A DNA stretch of 64,000 bases from Paucibacter sp. DJ2R-2. Lineage in GTDB: Bacteria > Pseudomonadota > Gammaproteobacteria > Burkholderiales > Burkholderiaceae_C. Shown in pieces: positions 25,127 through 33,634 of this stretch. Each line of letters starts with the position of its first letter. Position 1 is the first letter of the stretch. The translations under genes and the position numbers were made by a program. The notes below the pieces were generated by a model. The model did not search any database and was not told the origin of the DNA. It saw nothing but the letters and a program-made list of their open reading frames with translations. The DNA lies in assembly GCF_025717675.1 (NCBI RefSeq), contig NZ_JAJIRT010000004.1, forward strand, positions 186,001 through 250,000, written 5' to 3'.

Positions 25127-26128
25127 ATGCACCTCGAACTCTTCACCACTCAGCGCTGGCTTCTGGCCCGCCCCTGGCTGCTCGCCCTGGCCGCGAGCCT
25201 GGCCGCGCACGCCTGGCTGATGCAGGCCGGCAGCAGCCAGCCGACAACCAGCGCGGAGCGTGCGACGCCCGGCCTCACCACCGTGCGGGTGCTGAATCAA
25301 AAAATCTCTGCGCCAGTCGCATCCGGGATGACAGCCGAGCCGGCCGCGACGCGCAGGCCAGACCGCCCGCGCCGACCAGGGCCCGCCGTTCCTGCCGAAA
25401 CGCCGGCTGCCCAAGCTGAATCCAGGCCAGATAGCGCACCCGATTCCGCAAACGGGCCGGCGCCCGTGCAAGCCCCACCGGCCAGCGTCCGCCTGGCAGC
25501 GCCCGGCGAATGGCATTACATCCTGCTGCAGAACGGCCAGTACGGCCGCGCCCGCCTCAACTGGCAACCGGGCGAGCGCGACTACAGCTTGCTGCTGGAA
25601 CGCGAGCTGGATGGGCGGCCGCTGCCGGCCTGGAAAAGCCAGGGGCAGCTCGACGCTCAAGGCTTGAGCCCGGACCGCTATGTCCAGCAGCGCCGCGGCC
25701 GAGACATGGTCGCCACCAACTTTCGCCGCGAGGAAGGCTTGATCAGCTTTTCCGCCAGCAGCGAGGAAGTGCCCTTGCCGGCCGGTGTGCAGGATCGGCT
25801 CAGCTGGTGGATACAGCTCGCGGCCATGATCGAAGCCGCACCCGAGCGCTACCCGCCGGGCAGCGAGTTGCGCCTGCCCGTGGTCGCGCTGCGTGGCGAG
25901 GCGCGCGAATGGCGCTTCGAGGTGCTGGACCAGCAAACCCTTGAGTTGCCCGGCGCCAGCATTGCCCGCGCCCTGCATCTGCGCCGGGCCGCGCTCGGGC
26001 CCTACAGCGGCGACATCGAGGTCTGGCTGGACCCGGCGCGCGGCCATATCCCGGTTCAGTTGATCATGGACCTGCCCGATGATCGTGGTTGGCAGATGCA
26101 GTTGAGTGCGCCAGCAGAGAAACCCTGA
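25127..26128 (+). CDS. DUF3108 periplasmic or membrane-anchored protein
   Basis: 333 residues from ATG at 25127, chosen because MHLELFTTQRWLL leads straight into the hydrophobic segment (about 12-33); an in-frame ATG at 25079 would overlap the divergent FAH gene. A Pro/Ala-rich linker (about 40-120) precedes the DUF3108 domain (about 125-330), a beta-rich fold with WHYILLQNGQYGRARLNW, LSWWIQLAAMIEA and a C-terminal EVWLDPARGHIPVQLIM. DUF3108 proteins are found in Proteobacteria and have no established function. Start choice is moderately certain; no clear ribosome site is visible for either codon. Confidence 0.82.
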   Translation: MHLELFTTQRWLLARPWLLALAASLAAHAWLMQAGSSQPTTSAERATPGLTTVRVLNQKISAPVASGMTAEPAATRRPDRPRRPGPAVPAETPAAQAESRPDSAPDSANGPAPVQAPPASVRLAAPGEWHYILLQNGQYGRARLNWQPGERDYSLLLERELDGRPLPAWKSQGQLDAQGLSPDRYVQQRRGRDMVATNFRREEGLISFSASSEEVPLPAGVQDRLSWWIQLAAMIEAAPERYPPGSELRLPVVALRGEAREWRFEVLDQQTLELPGASIARALHLRRAALGPYSGDIEVWLDPARGHIPVQLIMDLPDDRGWQMQLSAPAEKP

Positions 26129-26299
26129 GGACCCCGCATCCACGTGTGTTTTTTGACGCTTCCAACATGAAATTTCTGCCGCGAAGCGCCGAACAGGCCT
26201 GCAATCTGACACTATTTACTCACGGTCAGGTGCAAGGGGCTGCCGATAAGCCTTGAAAGACGGCACGCTGGCCGCAGTTGACGCTGAAAGGAGCCGACC

Positions 26300-26593
26300 A
26301 TGCACATGCTTTACAACTCCCCCAGTTTCAGTGTCGTCAAGTTCGACGTGCAAGTCACCGAACCGGTCCCCGGGGAATTCCTGCAAGCCAACCCCGAGCT
26401 GCAGCTGCACCGCGGCGGCTATGAGATCGTCGACAAATTCTCGCGCCGCGAGATCTTCATCGAGGGCGCCCTGGCCCAGCAGTTCCAGGACGGCGTCGAG
26501 GCCTTGATTGAACAAGACCCGAGCGAGGAAGACCTCGATGACTTCATCGAAGGCTATGCCAGCATGGGCCATCAACCGGTGGTGATGCACTGA
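26300..26593 (+). CDS. DUF3567 small protein, betaproteobacterial
   Basis: 97 residues, preceded by AAAGGAGCCGACC. It begins MHMLYNSPSFSVVKFDV and has GGYEIVDKFSRREIFIEGA, followed by an acidic C-terminal stretch (DPSEEDLDDFIEGYASMG). This is the DUF3567 (BTH_I0359-like) family, confined to Betaproteobacteria, with a known small alpha/beta fold but unknown role. No signal peptide, so cytoplasmic. It stands alone between the DUF3108 gene (171 bp gap with nothing recognisable) and the double-AAA gene. Confidence 0.9.
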   Translation: MHMLYNSPSFSVVKFDVQVTEPVPGEFLQANPELQLHRGGYEIVDKFSRREIFIEGALAQQFQDGVEALIEQDPSEEDLDDFIEGYASMGHQPVVMH

Positions 26594-26693
26594 ACTGCCG
26601 CTAAAAAACACCGCGCCAGGCCCTTGTCCTCGGCGCGCGGCTGCGCCAAGATGGGGCAGCGTCGGCTCTGAGCCGGCGCGCTTTCAGCAAGGG

Positions 26694-29099
26694 ATGCAGC
26701 CCATGGTCAAGCGAACAGCGAGCCCCCGGCCCGCCAAAGCCAAGGCCCCCGCCAGCGGGGGCCCTGTTGTTCTTGGCAAGCCCGCCAGCGCCGCAACGCA
26801 GGCCGAGGTGCGCAGCGCTGTGCGCCTGCTGCCCTCGCCCGGCCTCAAGGACGCACCGGTGCTGGACCGCATGTGTTCGCAGTTCGTGCTGACCTTGACG
26901 GTCAAGCATGCCGGCCGCTTCAACCTGCGCCGTGATTTCAACGGCCTGCTGTCCTTCACCGGCCGCCATCTGGTCTGGCCGCTTCGCGTGCTGGGCCGCC
27001 TGCGGGACTATCTGGCCCTGCGCTGCCAGGGCAATGAACTTTGGCGCGGCCATGAGCAGCTCAGCGACGAGGCGTTTCTGCTGCGCCACGGAGTCTGGAA
27101 CGGCCCGTTCTCGGAATCCACCCTGTTCTTTTATCTCGACGAATACGTCAAGGACGCACCCAAAGACATGCTGGCCTTGCTGGCCACCACCAGCGAATGG
27201 CTGGACCGCCAGCTCAAGCGCGAATCCACCCTGGTCGAGAAGAACATCGACGCACTCGGCACACTGCTGCAACTGAACCCGGCCGAACGTGCCCTGTTGC
27301 TCTACGGCACGCTGGCGCGCTACCAGCGCGAGCTGCGCGGCGCCCTGGTTGAGTTCAAGGTCAACACCGCCCAAGAGGCCTTCGCTGCGATTGCGGCGGT
27401 GGCCGGCGTCAACGAACAGGAAGTCGCCGAAGCGCTGCGAGCCGGCTCGCGCCTGGAGCGCATCGGCATGGTGGAAAACCTGATCTCCGAGCACAACATC
27501 ACCGACCTGGCCGACCTGATGAAGGTCAGCGACCAGCTGCCACCGGTGCTGATGCGCGAATACCCCGGGCCACACGACCTGATGGCCGTATTCACCCGGC
27601 CGGCCACGCGCAGCCAGCTCGGCGCCGACGATTTCGAATTCGTGGCCGAAGACCTGGCCCTGCTCAACACCTTGCTGCGCCAGGCCGTGGCGCGGCGCGA
27701 GCCCGGCGTCAATGTGCTGCTCTACGGCCCACCCGGCACCGGCAAGACCGAGCTGGCCAAAGTGGCGGCGCAGGCCGCGGGCCTGGATCTGTACGAAGTG
27801 GAATATGCCGACCGGGACGGCAACAGCCTCTCGGGCCGTGACCGCTACCGCTCGCTGCAGATCAGCCAGGTCTTCCTCAAGGCCAGCGCCCATGTCGCCC
27901 TGCTGTTCGACGAGGTCGAGGATGTCTTCCCGCCCCTGTCCACCGACACCGCCCAGCTGATTGCACGCCTCGATTCGGCCGCCGAGGCGCCGACCTCGGG
28001 TTCGGTGTCCGGCAAGGCCTGGGTCAACCAGATTCTGGAGACCAACCCGGTGCCGGTGATCTGGATCACCAACCGCATCGAGCAGATCGACCCGGCCTTC
28101 CGGCGCCGTTTCCAGTACCACCTGGAGCTCAAGTCGCCGCCGCCCGGCGCGCGCCTGGGCCTGGTCAACAAGGCCCTGGCCGATGTCCAGGTCAGCGCCG
28201 AATTCGCGGGCCGCCTGGCCGAGCGACGCGGCCTGACGCCGGCGCAGATCCGCACCGCGGTGCGCTTTGCCCAGCTGGCCGGCGACCGCGAAAACTGTGA
28301 GCAGATGATCGAGCGCCAGCTCGCCAATGCCGACAAGGCCTTGGGCCAGCGCGCCCAGGGCCGAGCCATCCGGCCCACGGTGACGCAATACGCGCTCGAG
28401 CTCTTGAACTGCGAGTCGCGCTTCGAGCTGCCACGCATCGTCGCCGCCCTGCAGCGGCGCGGTGTCGGCAACCTCTGCTTCTACGGCCCGCCGGGCAGCG
28501 GCAAGACCGCCCTGGCCGAACACATCGCGCAGACCCTGCAGCGGCCGCTGATGGTGCGCCAGGCCAGCGACCTGGCCAGCAAGTTCGTGGGCGAGACCGA
28601 GCAGAACATGGCCCGCATGTTCGAAGCCGCCGAGTCGGAAGGCGCCGTGCTGCTGCTGGACGAGGCCGACAGCTTTCTGCGCAGCCGCCGCATGGCGGAG
28701 CGCAATTACGAGGTCTCCGAGGTCAACGAAATGCTGGCCGGCATGGAACGCTTTGCCGGCATCTTCATCTGCACCACCAACCTCTTTGAAGAGCTGGACG
28801 AAGCCGCGCTGCGCCGCTTCGCCTTCAAGATCGGCTTCAAGCCCTTGCGTGTCGAGCAGCGCCAGCGCATGTTTGCCCGCGAGGCCTGCGGCGACGAGGC
28901 GGCCACGCTGGACACCGATCAGATCAGCCGTTTGGCCGCCCTGGATCAGCTGACCCCCGGCGACTTCGCGGCAGTGCGCCAGCAGGTGGAAACCTTGGGC
29001 GAGGCCTTGAGCCCCGATGAGTTCCTCTCGCAGCTGGAGGCCGAGCACCGCGTCAAGCCCGGCGTGCGGGCGCGCCGCAGCATCGGCTTCAAGCACTGA
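26694..29099 (+). CDS. Tandem AAA+ ATPase with unrecognised N-terminal domain
   Basis: 801 residues. Residues 1-300 are an all-helical region I do not recognise. AAA module 1 has Walker A GPPGTGKT at 345-352, Walker B LLFDEVED near 403, and an arginine finger in AFRRRFQYH; module 2 has GPPGSGKT at 598-605, Walker B LLLLDEADSF near 652 and ALRRFAFKI. Both modules look competent for ATP hydrolysis, and both resemble the FtsH/SpoVK/proteasome-ATPase branch. Proteins of this plan remodel or unfold other proteins; the target is unknown. The neighbours do not include a protease or MoxR/VWA partner, so the role cannot be narrowed. The TraB/GumN gene starts 41 nt after its stop and may be co-transcribed. 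Confidence 0.85.
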   Translation: MQPMVKRTASPRPAKAKAPASGGPVVLGKPASAATQAEVRSAVRLLPSPGLKDAPVLDRMCSQFVLTLTVKHAGRFNLRRDFNGLLSFTGRHLVWPLRVLGRLRDYLALRCQGNELWRGHEQLSDEAFLLRHGVWNGPFSESTLFFYLDEYVKDAPKDMLALLATTSEWLDRQLKRESTLVEKNIDALGTLLQLNPAERALLLYGTLARYQRELRGALVEFKVNTAQEAFAAIAAVAGVNEQEVAEALRAGSRLERIGMVENLISEHNITDLADLMKVSDQLPPVLMREYPGPHDLMAVFTRPATRSQLGADDFEFVAEDLALLNTLLRQAVARREPGVNVLLYGPPGTGKTELAKVAAQAAGLDLYEVEYADRDGNSLSGRDRYRSLQISQVFLKASAHVALLFDEVEDVFPPLSTDTAQLIARLDSAAEAPTSGSVSGKAWVNQILETNPVPVIWITNRIEQIDPAFRRRFQYHLELKSPPPGARLGLVNKALADVQVSAEFAGRLAERRGLTPAQIRTAVRFAQLAGDRENCEQMIERQLANADKALGQRAQGRAIRPTVTQYALELLNCESRFELPRIVAALQRRGVGNLCFYGPPGSGKTALAEHIAQTLQRPLMVRQASDLASKFVGETEQNMARMFEAAESEGAVLLLDEADSFLRSRRMAERNYEVSEVNEMLAGMERFAGIFICTTNLFEELDEAALRRFAFKIGFKPLRVEQRQRMFAREACGDEAATLDTDQISRLAALDQLTPGDFAAVRQQVETLGEALSPDEFLSQLEAEHRVKPGVRARRSIGFKH

Positions 29100-29140
29100 A
29101 GTTCCAGCGCAGCGCCGCCAAGCTGTGGCATCGTCACGGC

Positions 29141-30109
29141 ATGAACCACCCGCTTCTTGCCCGCCTGCTGATCCTGCTCACCCTGCTGCTCGGCGCCGCG
29201 CCAGCGCTGGCCAAGCCGCCTGCCTGTCCACCCAGCGCCACCGCACCGAGCGCGGAACAAGCCCAAACCTTGGCCGCCCAGGCACCCGACCGCGGCCTGC
29301 TCTACCGCCTGCGTCGCGACGGCATCAACTCCTACCTCTACGGCACCCTGCACATCGGCCGCATGGAGTGGCTGTTTCCCGGGCCGCAGCTGCGCATGGC
29401 CATGGCCCAGACGCAGCTGCTCGCCCTGGAGCTGGACCTGCAGGACTCGGCCACGCTGAAGGTGCTCAGCCAGCCACCACGTCAACGCGAACCCCTGCGC
29501 CTGAGCGAGGCCGAGCGCCAGCGCCTGGCTGCTCAGGCGCGCGCCGCCTGCCTGCCGGAAGGCGCACTGGCGGGCCTGCATCCGGTGCTGCAACTGAGCA
29601 GCTACACGGTGCTGCAGGCCCGCTGGGACGGCCTCGACCCCGGCTTCGGCCAGGAGCAGATGCTCGGCAGCTGGGCGCGCCAGCAAGGCCGCAGCGTCCA
29701 TGCCCTGGAATCGGCCGAGCTGCAGCTGCTGGCTTTGATCCCCCAGCAGACCCAACAGGCGCGCCAGCTGCTGCTCAAAGGCCTGAACCAGCTCGAACGC
29801 GGCCAGGTGAGGCCGGCGCTGCGGCGCCTGGCGGAGGCCTGGGCCGCGGGCGACCTGGCGACCTTGCAGGACTACGAGCGCTGGTGCGATTGCATCCACG
29901 ACGCTCAGGACCGGGCCGAGCTGCAGCGGCTCAACGATGGGCGCAATCCCGCGCTGGCGCGTGGCATCGCCGCCCTGCATGCGCAAGGCCGGCCGGTGCT
30001 GGCCGCCGTGGGTGCCCTGCATCTGAGTGGTGAGCAATCCCTGCCCCTGCTGCTGGCCCAGCTGGGCTTCGAAGTCGAACGCCTGGTGCCGGCGTCAGAC
30101 GTACGCTAG
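29141..30109 (+). CDS. TraB/GumN-family secreted protein
   Basis: 322 residues. A signal peptide ends near APALA-KPP. The family core begins with LLYRLRRDGINSYLYGTLHIG, whose G-T-x-H motif supplies predicted metal ligands, and closes with AAVGALHLSGEQSLPLLLAQ and GFEVERL. The TraB/TIKI family includes metal-dependent proteases that cleave secreted signalling peptides; bacterial GumN-like members are mostly uncharacterised. The protein ends at a TAG codon that is part of the CTAG target sequence of the MITE at 30106-30274. The CTAG persists at the empty site, so the insertion left the protein unchanged. Confidence 0.88.
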   Translation: MNHPLLARLLILLTLLLGAAPALAKPPACPPSATAPSAEQAQTLAAQAPDRGLLYRLRRDGINSYLYGTLHIGRMEWLFPGPQLRMAMAQTQLLALELDLQDSATLKVLSQPPRQREPLRLSEAERQRLAAQARAACLPEGALAGLHPVLQLSSYTVLQARWDGLDPGFGQEQMLGSWARQQGRSVHALESAELQLLALIPQQTQQARQLLLKGLNQLERGQVRPALRRLAEAWAAGDLATLQDYERWCDCIHDAQDRAELQRLNDGRNPALARGIAALHAQGRPVLAAVGALHLSGEQSLPLLLAQLGFEVERLVPASDVR

Positions 30110-30274
30110 GGAATCTCTGCATAAATCCGGGCGAGACCATGCAGTGCGGATCGGGATGGGCTGCAAGGCGCACTTCTCGCCAATAGCTGTAGCTATTGGC
30201 GAGAAGTGCAACGCCGCAGACCGCCCGAGGCCGCGCTAGCAGGGGCCGGGTTGATTCATGCAGAGCTTCCCTAG
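30106..30274. mobile_element. MITE, 161 bp, with CTAG target-site duplication
   Basis: CTAG occurs at both ends (30106-30109 and 30271-30274). The body has terminal inverted repeats GGAATCTCTGCATAAATC and, from the other end, GGAAGCTCTGCATGAATC (16 of 18 match). The centre is a perfect 18-bp stem with loop TGTA (30170-30209; GCACTTCTCGCCAATAGC and its complement). No coding capacity. A CTAG duplication with such ends points to mobilisation by an IS5-group transposase; that link is inference. It sits between the GumN-type gene and phaM. Confidence 0.82.
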
Positions 30275-30320
30275 TTTGACGTCGTACCATGCAGGCCAGC
30301 CACCCAACCTAGGAGCACTC

Positions 30321-31040
30321 ATGGCCGACACCAACAGCTTCAGCAAATTTGTCCCGGGTTTCGACTTCCTGCAAGGCCTGGTCAAGAACGCCGGCGCGGC
30401 CCTGCCCGGCATTGGCCAGTGGGTGGCGCCGACCCTGAACCCCGAGGAACTGGGCAAGCGCATCGAGGAATTGCGCACCGTGCAGTTCTGGCTGGAACAA
30501 AACGCGCGCATGCTGGGCGCCACCATCCAGGCCCTGGAGGTGCAGCGCATGACCTTGTCGACCCTCAAGTCCATGAATGTGCCCCTGGCCCAGCTCAGCG
30601 AGGCGCTCAAGGTGCCGACGGCAGAGCCCACGGGCCTGGGCAGCTGGCCGGGCGTGCCACCGGAAATTCTCGCAGCGGCCAGTCAAGCGACCGCTGCGCC
30701 AGCGGCCAAGCCGAAAAAGGCGGCCGAAGCGCCGGCGCCCAGCATGCCCGTGGTCGACCCCATGCAGTGGTGGGGCGCCCTGAGCCAGCAGTTCACCCAG
30801 CTGGCGGCCACGGCCATGAAGGACAGCGCCACCGATGCGGCCAAGAACCTGGCCGGCAGCATCGTCAAGCAGTCCTTCGACGCCGCCGGTGAAACCCTGC
30901 GCAAGGCGGCCACCGTGCCCGGCGCCATGGCCGGCAGTGCGGTCGGCCTGGTGGCCAAGAGCCTGACACCCAAAGCACCCGCTGCGGCCGCCCGCAAGAC
31001 CGCAGCCAAGGCGGCGCCGGCCCGCAAGCGCAAGCTCTGA
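30321..31040 (+). CDS. phaM: PhaM-type polyhydroxyalkanoate granule protein
   Basis: 239 residues; ATG at 30321 follows AGGAGCACTC. The N-terminal half carries the PhaM signature (FSKFVPGFDFLQGLVKNAG, LNPEELGKRIEELRTVQFWL, ALEVQRMTLSTL), and the C-terminus is a Lys/Ala/Pro tail (KTAAKAAPARKRKL) like that of histone H1. In Ralstonia eutropha PhaM binds PHA synthase and DNA, activates PhaC and helps distribute granules between daughter cells. No other pha genes are in this window. The start is 47 nt after the end of the MITE, so the MITE now forms most of the upstream region. glcD begins 9 nt after the stop. Confidence 0.92.
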   Translation: MADTNSFSKFVPGFDFLQGLVKNAGAALPGIGQWVAPTLNPEELGKRIEELRTVQFWLEQNARMLGATIQALEVQRMTLSTLKSMNVPLAQLSEALKVPTAEPTGLGSWPGVPPEILAAASQATAAPAAKPKKAAEAPAPSMPVVDPMQWWGALSQQFTQLAATAMKDSATDAAKNLAGSIVKQSFDAAGETLRKAATVPGAMAGSAVGLVAKSLTPKAPAAAARKTAAKAAPARKRKL

Positions 31041-31048
31041 GCGGGCCG

Positions 31049-32536
31049 ATGCAGCCGAGCGTCGACCCGTCGCAACGCAGCCACGTCCAGGCTCGCCTGG
31101 TCGCGGCCCTGTCGGCCGAGCTGCCGGCGCACGCCCTGCTCTGGCATGGCGAAGACACGGCGCCCTATGAGTGCGATGGTCTGACGGCCTACCGGCAACG
31201 CCCGCTCGCCGTGGCCTTGCCGGAGACCGAGGCCCAAGTCGGCGCGGTGCTGCGCATCTGCCAGCGCCTGCTGGTTCCGGTGGTGGCGCGGGGCGCCGGC
31301 ACCGGTTTGTCCGGCGGGGCCATGCCGCATGCCCAAGGCCTGACCCTGGGTCTGGCCAAGTTCAAGCAAATTCTCGAGGTGAACCCGGTGGCGCGCACCG
31401 CCCGTGTGCAATGCGGCGTGCGCAATCTCGCCATCTCGGAAGCGGCGGCCGTGCACGGCCTTTATTACGCACCCGACCCGAGCAGCCAGATTGCCTGCAC
31501 CATAGGTGGCAATGTGGCGGAAAACTCGGGCGGCGTGCATTGCCTGAAATACGGCCTGACCTTGCATAACGTGCTTCGTGTGCGGGGCTTCACCATGGCC
31601 GGCGACGCCGTGGAGTTCGGCTCGGAAGCGCTCGATGCGCCAGGCCTGGACTTGCTCAGCCTGGTGCTGGGCAGCGAGGGCATGCTGGCCGTCATCACCG
31701 AGGTCACTGTCAAGCTGACGCCCAAGCCCCAGCTGGCGCGCTGCATCATGGCGAGCTTCGCCGATGTGCGTCAGGCGGGCGCGGCCGTGGCGGCCATCAT
31801 CGCGGCCGGCATCATCCCGGCCGGACTGGAGATGATGGACAAACCGATGACGGCGGCGGTGGAGGATTTCGTCCATGCCGGCTACGACCTGGAGGCCGCG
31901 GCCATCTTGCTCTGCGAGAGCGACGGCACACCCGAAGAGGTGGCCGAGGAAATCGAGCGCATGCAGGCCGTGCTGCTGGCTCACGGTGCAACGCAGTGCC
32001 AGGTCAGTGCCGATGAGGCGCAGCGTTTGAAGTTCTGGAGCGGGCGCAAGAACGCCTTTCCCGCCTCGGGCCGCATCAGCCCTGATTACATGTGCATGGA
32101 CTCCACCATCCCGCGCAAGCGCCTGGCCGACATCCTGCTGGCCATCCAGCAGATGGAGCAGAAGTACCAGCTGCGCTGCGCCAATGTCTTCCATGCTGGC
32201 GACGGCAATCTGCACCCGCTGATCCTGTTCGACGCGCGCGACCCCGACCAGCTGCGTCGCTGCGAAGCTTTTGGCGCCGAGATCCTGGAAACCAGCGTCG
32301 CCCTGGGCGGCACGGTGACCGGCGAGCATGGAGTCGGCGTGGAGAAGCTCAACTCCATGTGCGTGCAGTTCTCGCCGGCCGAGCGCGAGCAGATGTTCGC
32401 GGTCAAGCGCGCCTTCGACCCGGCCGAGCTGCTCAACCCGGGCAAGGTCATTCCCACCTTGCATCGCTGTGCCGAGTACGGCCGCATGCATGTGCAACGC
32501 GGGCTGCTGGCCCACCCCGAACTGGAGAGGTTCTGA
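31049..32536 (+). CDS. glcD: Glycolate oxidase, FAD-linked subunit GlcD
   Basis: 495 residues. The FAD-binding (PCMH) domain at about 50-230 has VVARGAGTGLSGGAMP and CTIGGNVAENSGGVHCLKYG; the C-terminal FAD-oxidase domain carries FHAGDGNLHPLI, TVTGEHGVGVEK and ELLNPGKVIP. With GlcE and GlcF it oxidises glycolate to glyoxylate at the membrane, passing electrons to the quinone pool. The three genes lie in tandem with gaps of 3 and 15 nt and share one terminator at 35138. The regulator GlcC and malate synthase GlcB of E. coli are absent here. Confidence 0.96.
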   Translation: MQPSVDPSQRSHVQARLVAALSAELPAHALLWHGEDTAPYECDGLTAYRQRPLAVALPETEAQVGAVLRICQRLLVPVVARGAGTGLSGGAMPHAQGLTLGLAKFKQILEVNPVARTARVQCGVRNLAISEAAAVHGLYYAPDPSSQIACTIGGNVAENSGGVHCLKYGLTLHNVLRVRGFTMAGDAVEFGSEALDAPGLDLLSLVLGSEGMLAVITEVTVKLTPKPQLARCIMASFADVRQAGAAVAAIIAAGIIPAGLEMMDKPMTAAVEDFVHAGYDLEAAAILLCESDGTPEEVAEEIERMQAVLLAHGATQCQVSADEAQRLKFWSGRKNAFPASGRISPDYMCMDSTIPRKRLADILLAIQQMEQKYQLRCANVFHAGDGNLHPLILFDARDPDQLRRCEAFGAEILETSVALGGTVTGEHGVGVEKLNSMCVQFSPAEREQMFAVKRAFDPAELLNPGKVIPTLHRCAEYGRMHVQRGLLAHPELERF

Positions 32537-32539
32537 GTC

Positions 32540-33619
32540 ATGCTGGGCGAGTTCCAGGAACGCATACGCAGGGCCGCCGCACAAGGCGGGGCGCTGCAGA
32601 TCCAAGGCCAGGGCAGCAAGGCCTTTTATGGTGAGCTGCCAAAGGGCGAGCTGCTGGACGTCTCGGGCTTTGCCGGCATCAGCAGCTATGAGCCCAGCGA
32701 GCTGGTGATCACGGCCAAGGCGGGCACGCCGATATGCGAGCTCGAAGCCTTGTTGGCCGAGCAAGGCCAGCATCTGGCCTTTGAGCCACCCCGCTTCGGT
32801 GGCCGGGGCACGGTGGGCGGCATGGTGGCCAGCGGCCTCAGCGGCCCGACGCGCGCCAGCCAGGGCGCGCTTCGCGAACATGTGCTGGGCCTGAGCCTGC
32901 TGAACGGCCGCGCCGAGCTGCTGAACTTCGGCGGCACGGTGATGAAGAACGTGGCCGGCTACGACGTCTCGCGCCTGATGGCCGGCTCGCTCGGCGTGCT
33001 GGGCCTGATCCTCGAGGTTTCGCTCAAGGTCATGCCTCAGCCGCTGGCGCGCGCCACCGTGCGCTTCGAGCTGGGCCAGAGTCAGGCGCTCAACCAGCTC
33101 AACCGCTGGGGCGGCAAGCCCTTGCCCATACAGGCCAGCGCCTGGTGGGACGGCGCCCTGCTGCTGCGCCTGGCCGGCGCCGGCGCTGCCGTGCGTGCGG
33201 CCCAGCAGGAGCTGGGCGGCGAGCCCATCCCCGAAGCCTTGGCGCAACCGTTCTGGGACGGCCTGCGCGACCACAGCGACGAGTTCTTCGCCGGCGCCGC
33301 GCGTGCGGTGGCCGGCGGCGCCACGCTCTGGCGGCTGAGCCTGCCGCAGACCGCGCCGGCCCTTCAGCTGCCCGGCGAACAATTGATTGAGTGGGGCGGC
33401 GGGCAGCGCTGGGTCACCACGCCCTTGCCGGCTGCGCAAATGCGCGAGGCGGCGCTGGCAGTGGGCGGCCATGCCAGCATCTTCCTGTGCCGCGACGCAC
33501 ACAGGCACGGCGTTTTTGCCCCACCCAGCGAAGCGCTGCTGCGCATCCAGCGCGGGCTCAAGCAATCCTTCGACCCCGACCGGGTGTTCAATCCCGGTCG
33601 GCTCTACCCCGAGCTCTGA
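32540..33619 (+). CDS. glcE: Glycolate oxidase, FAD-binding subunit GlcE
   Basis: 359 residues, shorter than GlcD as expected. It has the PCMH FAD-binding domain only (FYGELPKGELLDVSGFAGI, ITAKAGTPICELEALLAEQG, FGGRGTVGGMVASGLSGP, TVMKNVAGYDVSRLMAGSLG) and a GlcE-type C-terminus (GLKQSFDPDRVFNPGRLYPEL). It starts 3 nt after the glcD stop and ends 15 nt before glcF, which fixes the operon order glcD-glcE-glcF. It binds the second flavin of the complex. Confidence 0.96.
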   Translation: MLGEFQERIRRAAAQGGALQIQGQGSKAFYGELPKGELLDVSGFAGISSYEPSELVITAKAGTPICELEALLAEQGQHLAFEPPRFGGRGTVGGMVASGLSGPTRASQGALREHVLGLSLLNGRAELLNFGGTVMKNVAGYDVSRLMAGSLGVLGLILEVSLKVMPQPLARATVRFELGQSQALNQLNRWGGKPLPIQASAWWDGALLLRLAGAGAAVRAAQQELGGEPIPEALAQPFWDGLRDHSDEFFAGAARAVAGGATLWRLSLPQTAPALQLPGEQLIEWGGGQRWVTTPLPAAQMREAALAVGGHASIFLCRDAHRHGVFAPPSEALLRIQRGLKQSFDPDRVFNPGRLYPEL

Positions 33620-33634
33620 GCCGGCGCCCACCGC

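Noticed and set aside
26129-26299. Possible small gene or regulatory RNA between DUF3108 and DUF3567 genes
   Set aside because: No start with ribosome site, hairpin-T run or recognisable motif was found.
26601-29096. A long open frame on the minus strand opposite the double-AAA gene
   Set aside because: Compositionally biased Gln/Gly/Val-rich product with no ribosome site; the plus-strand gene has conserved motifs.
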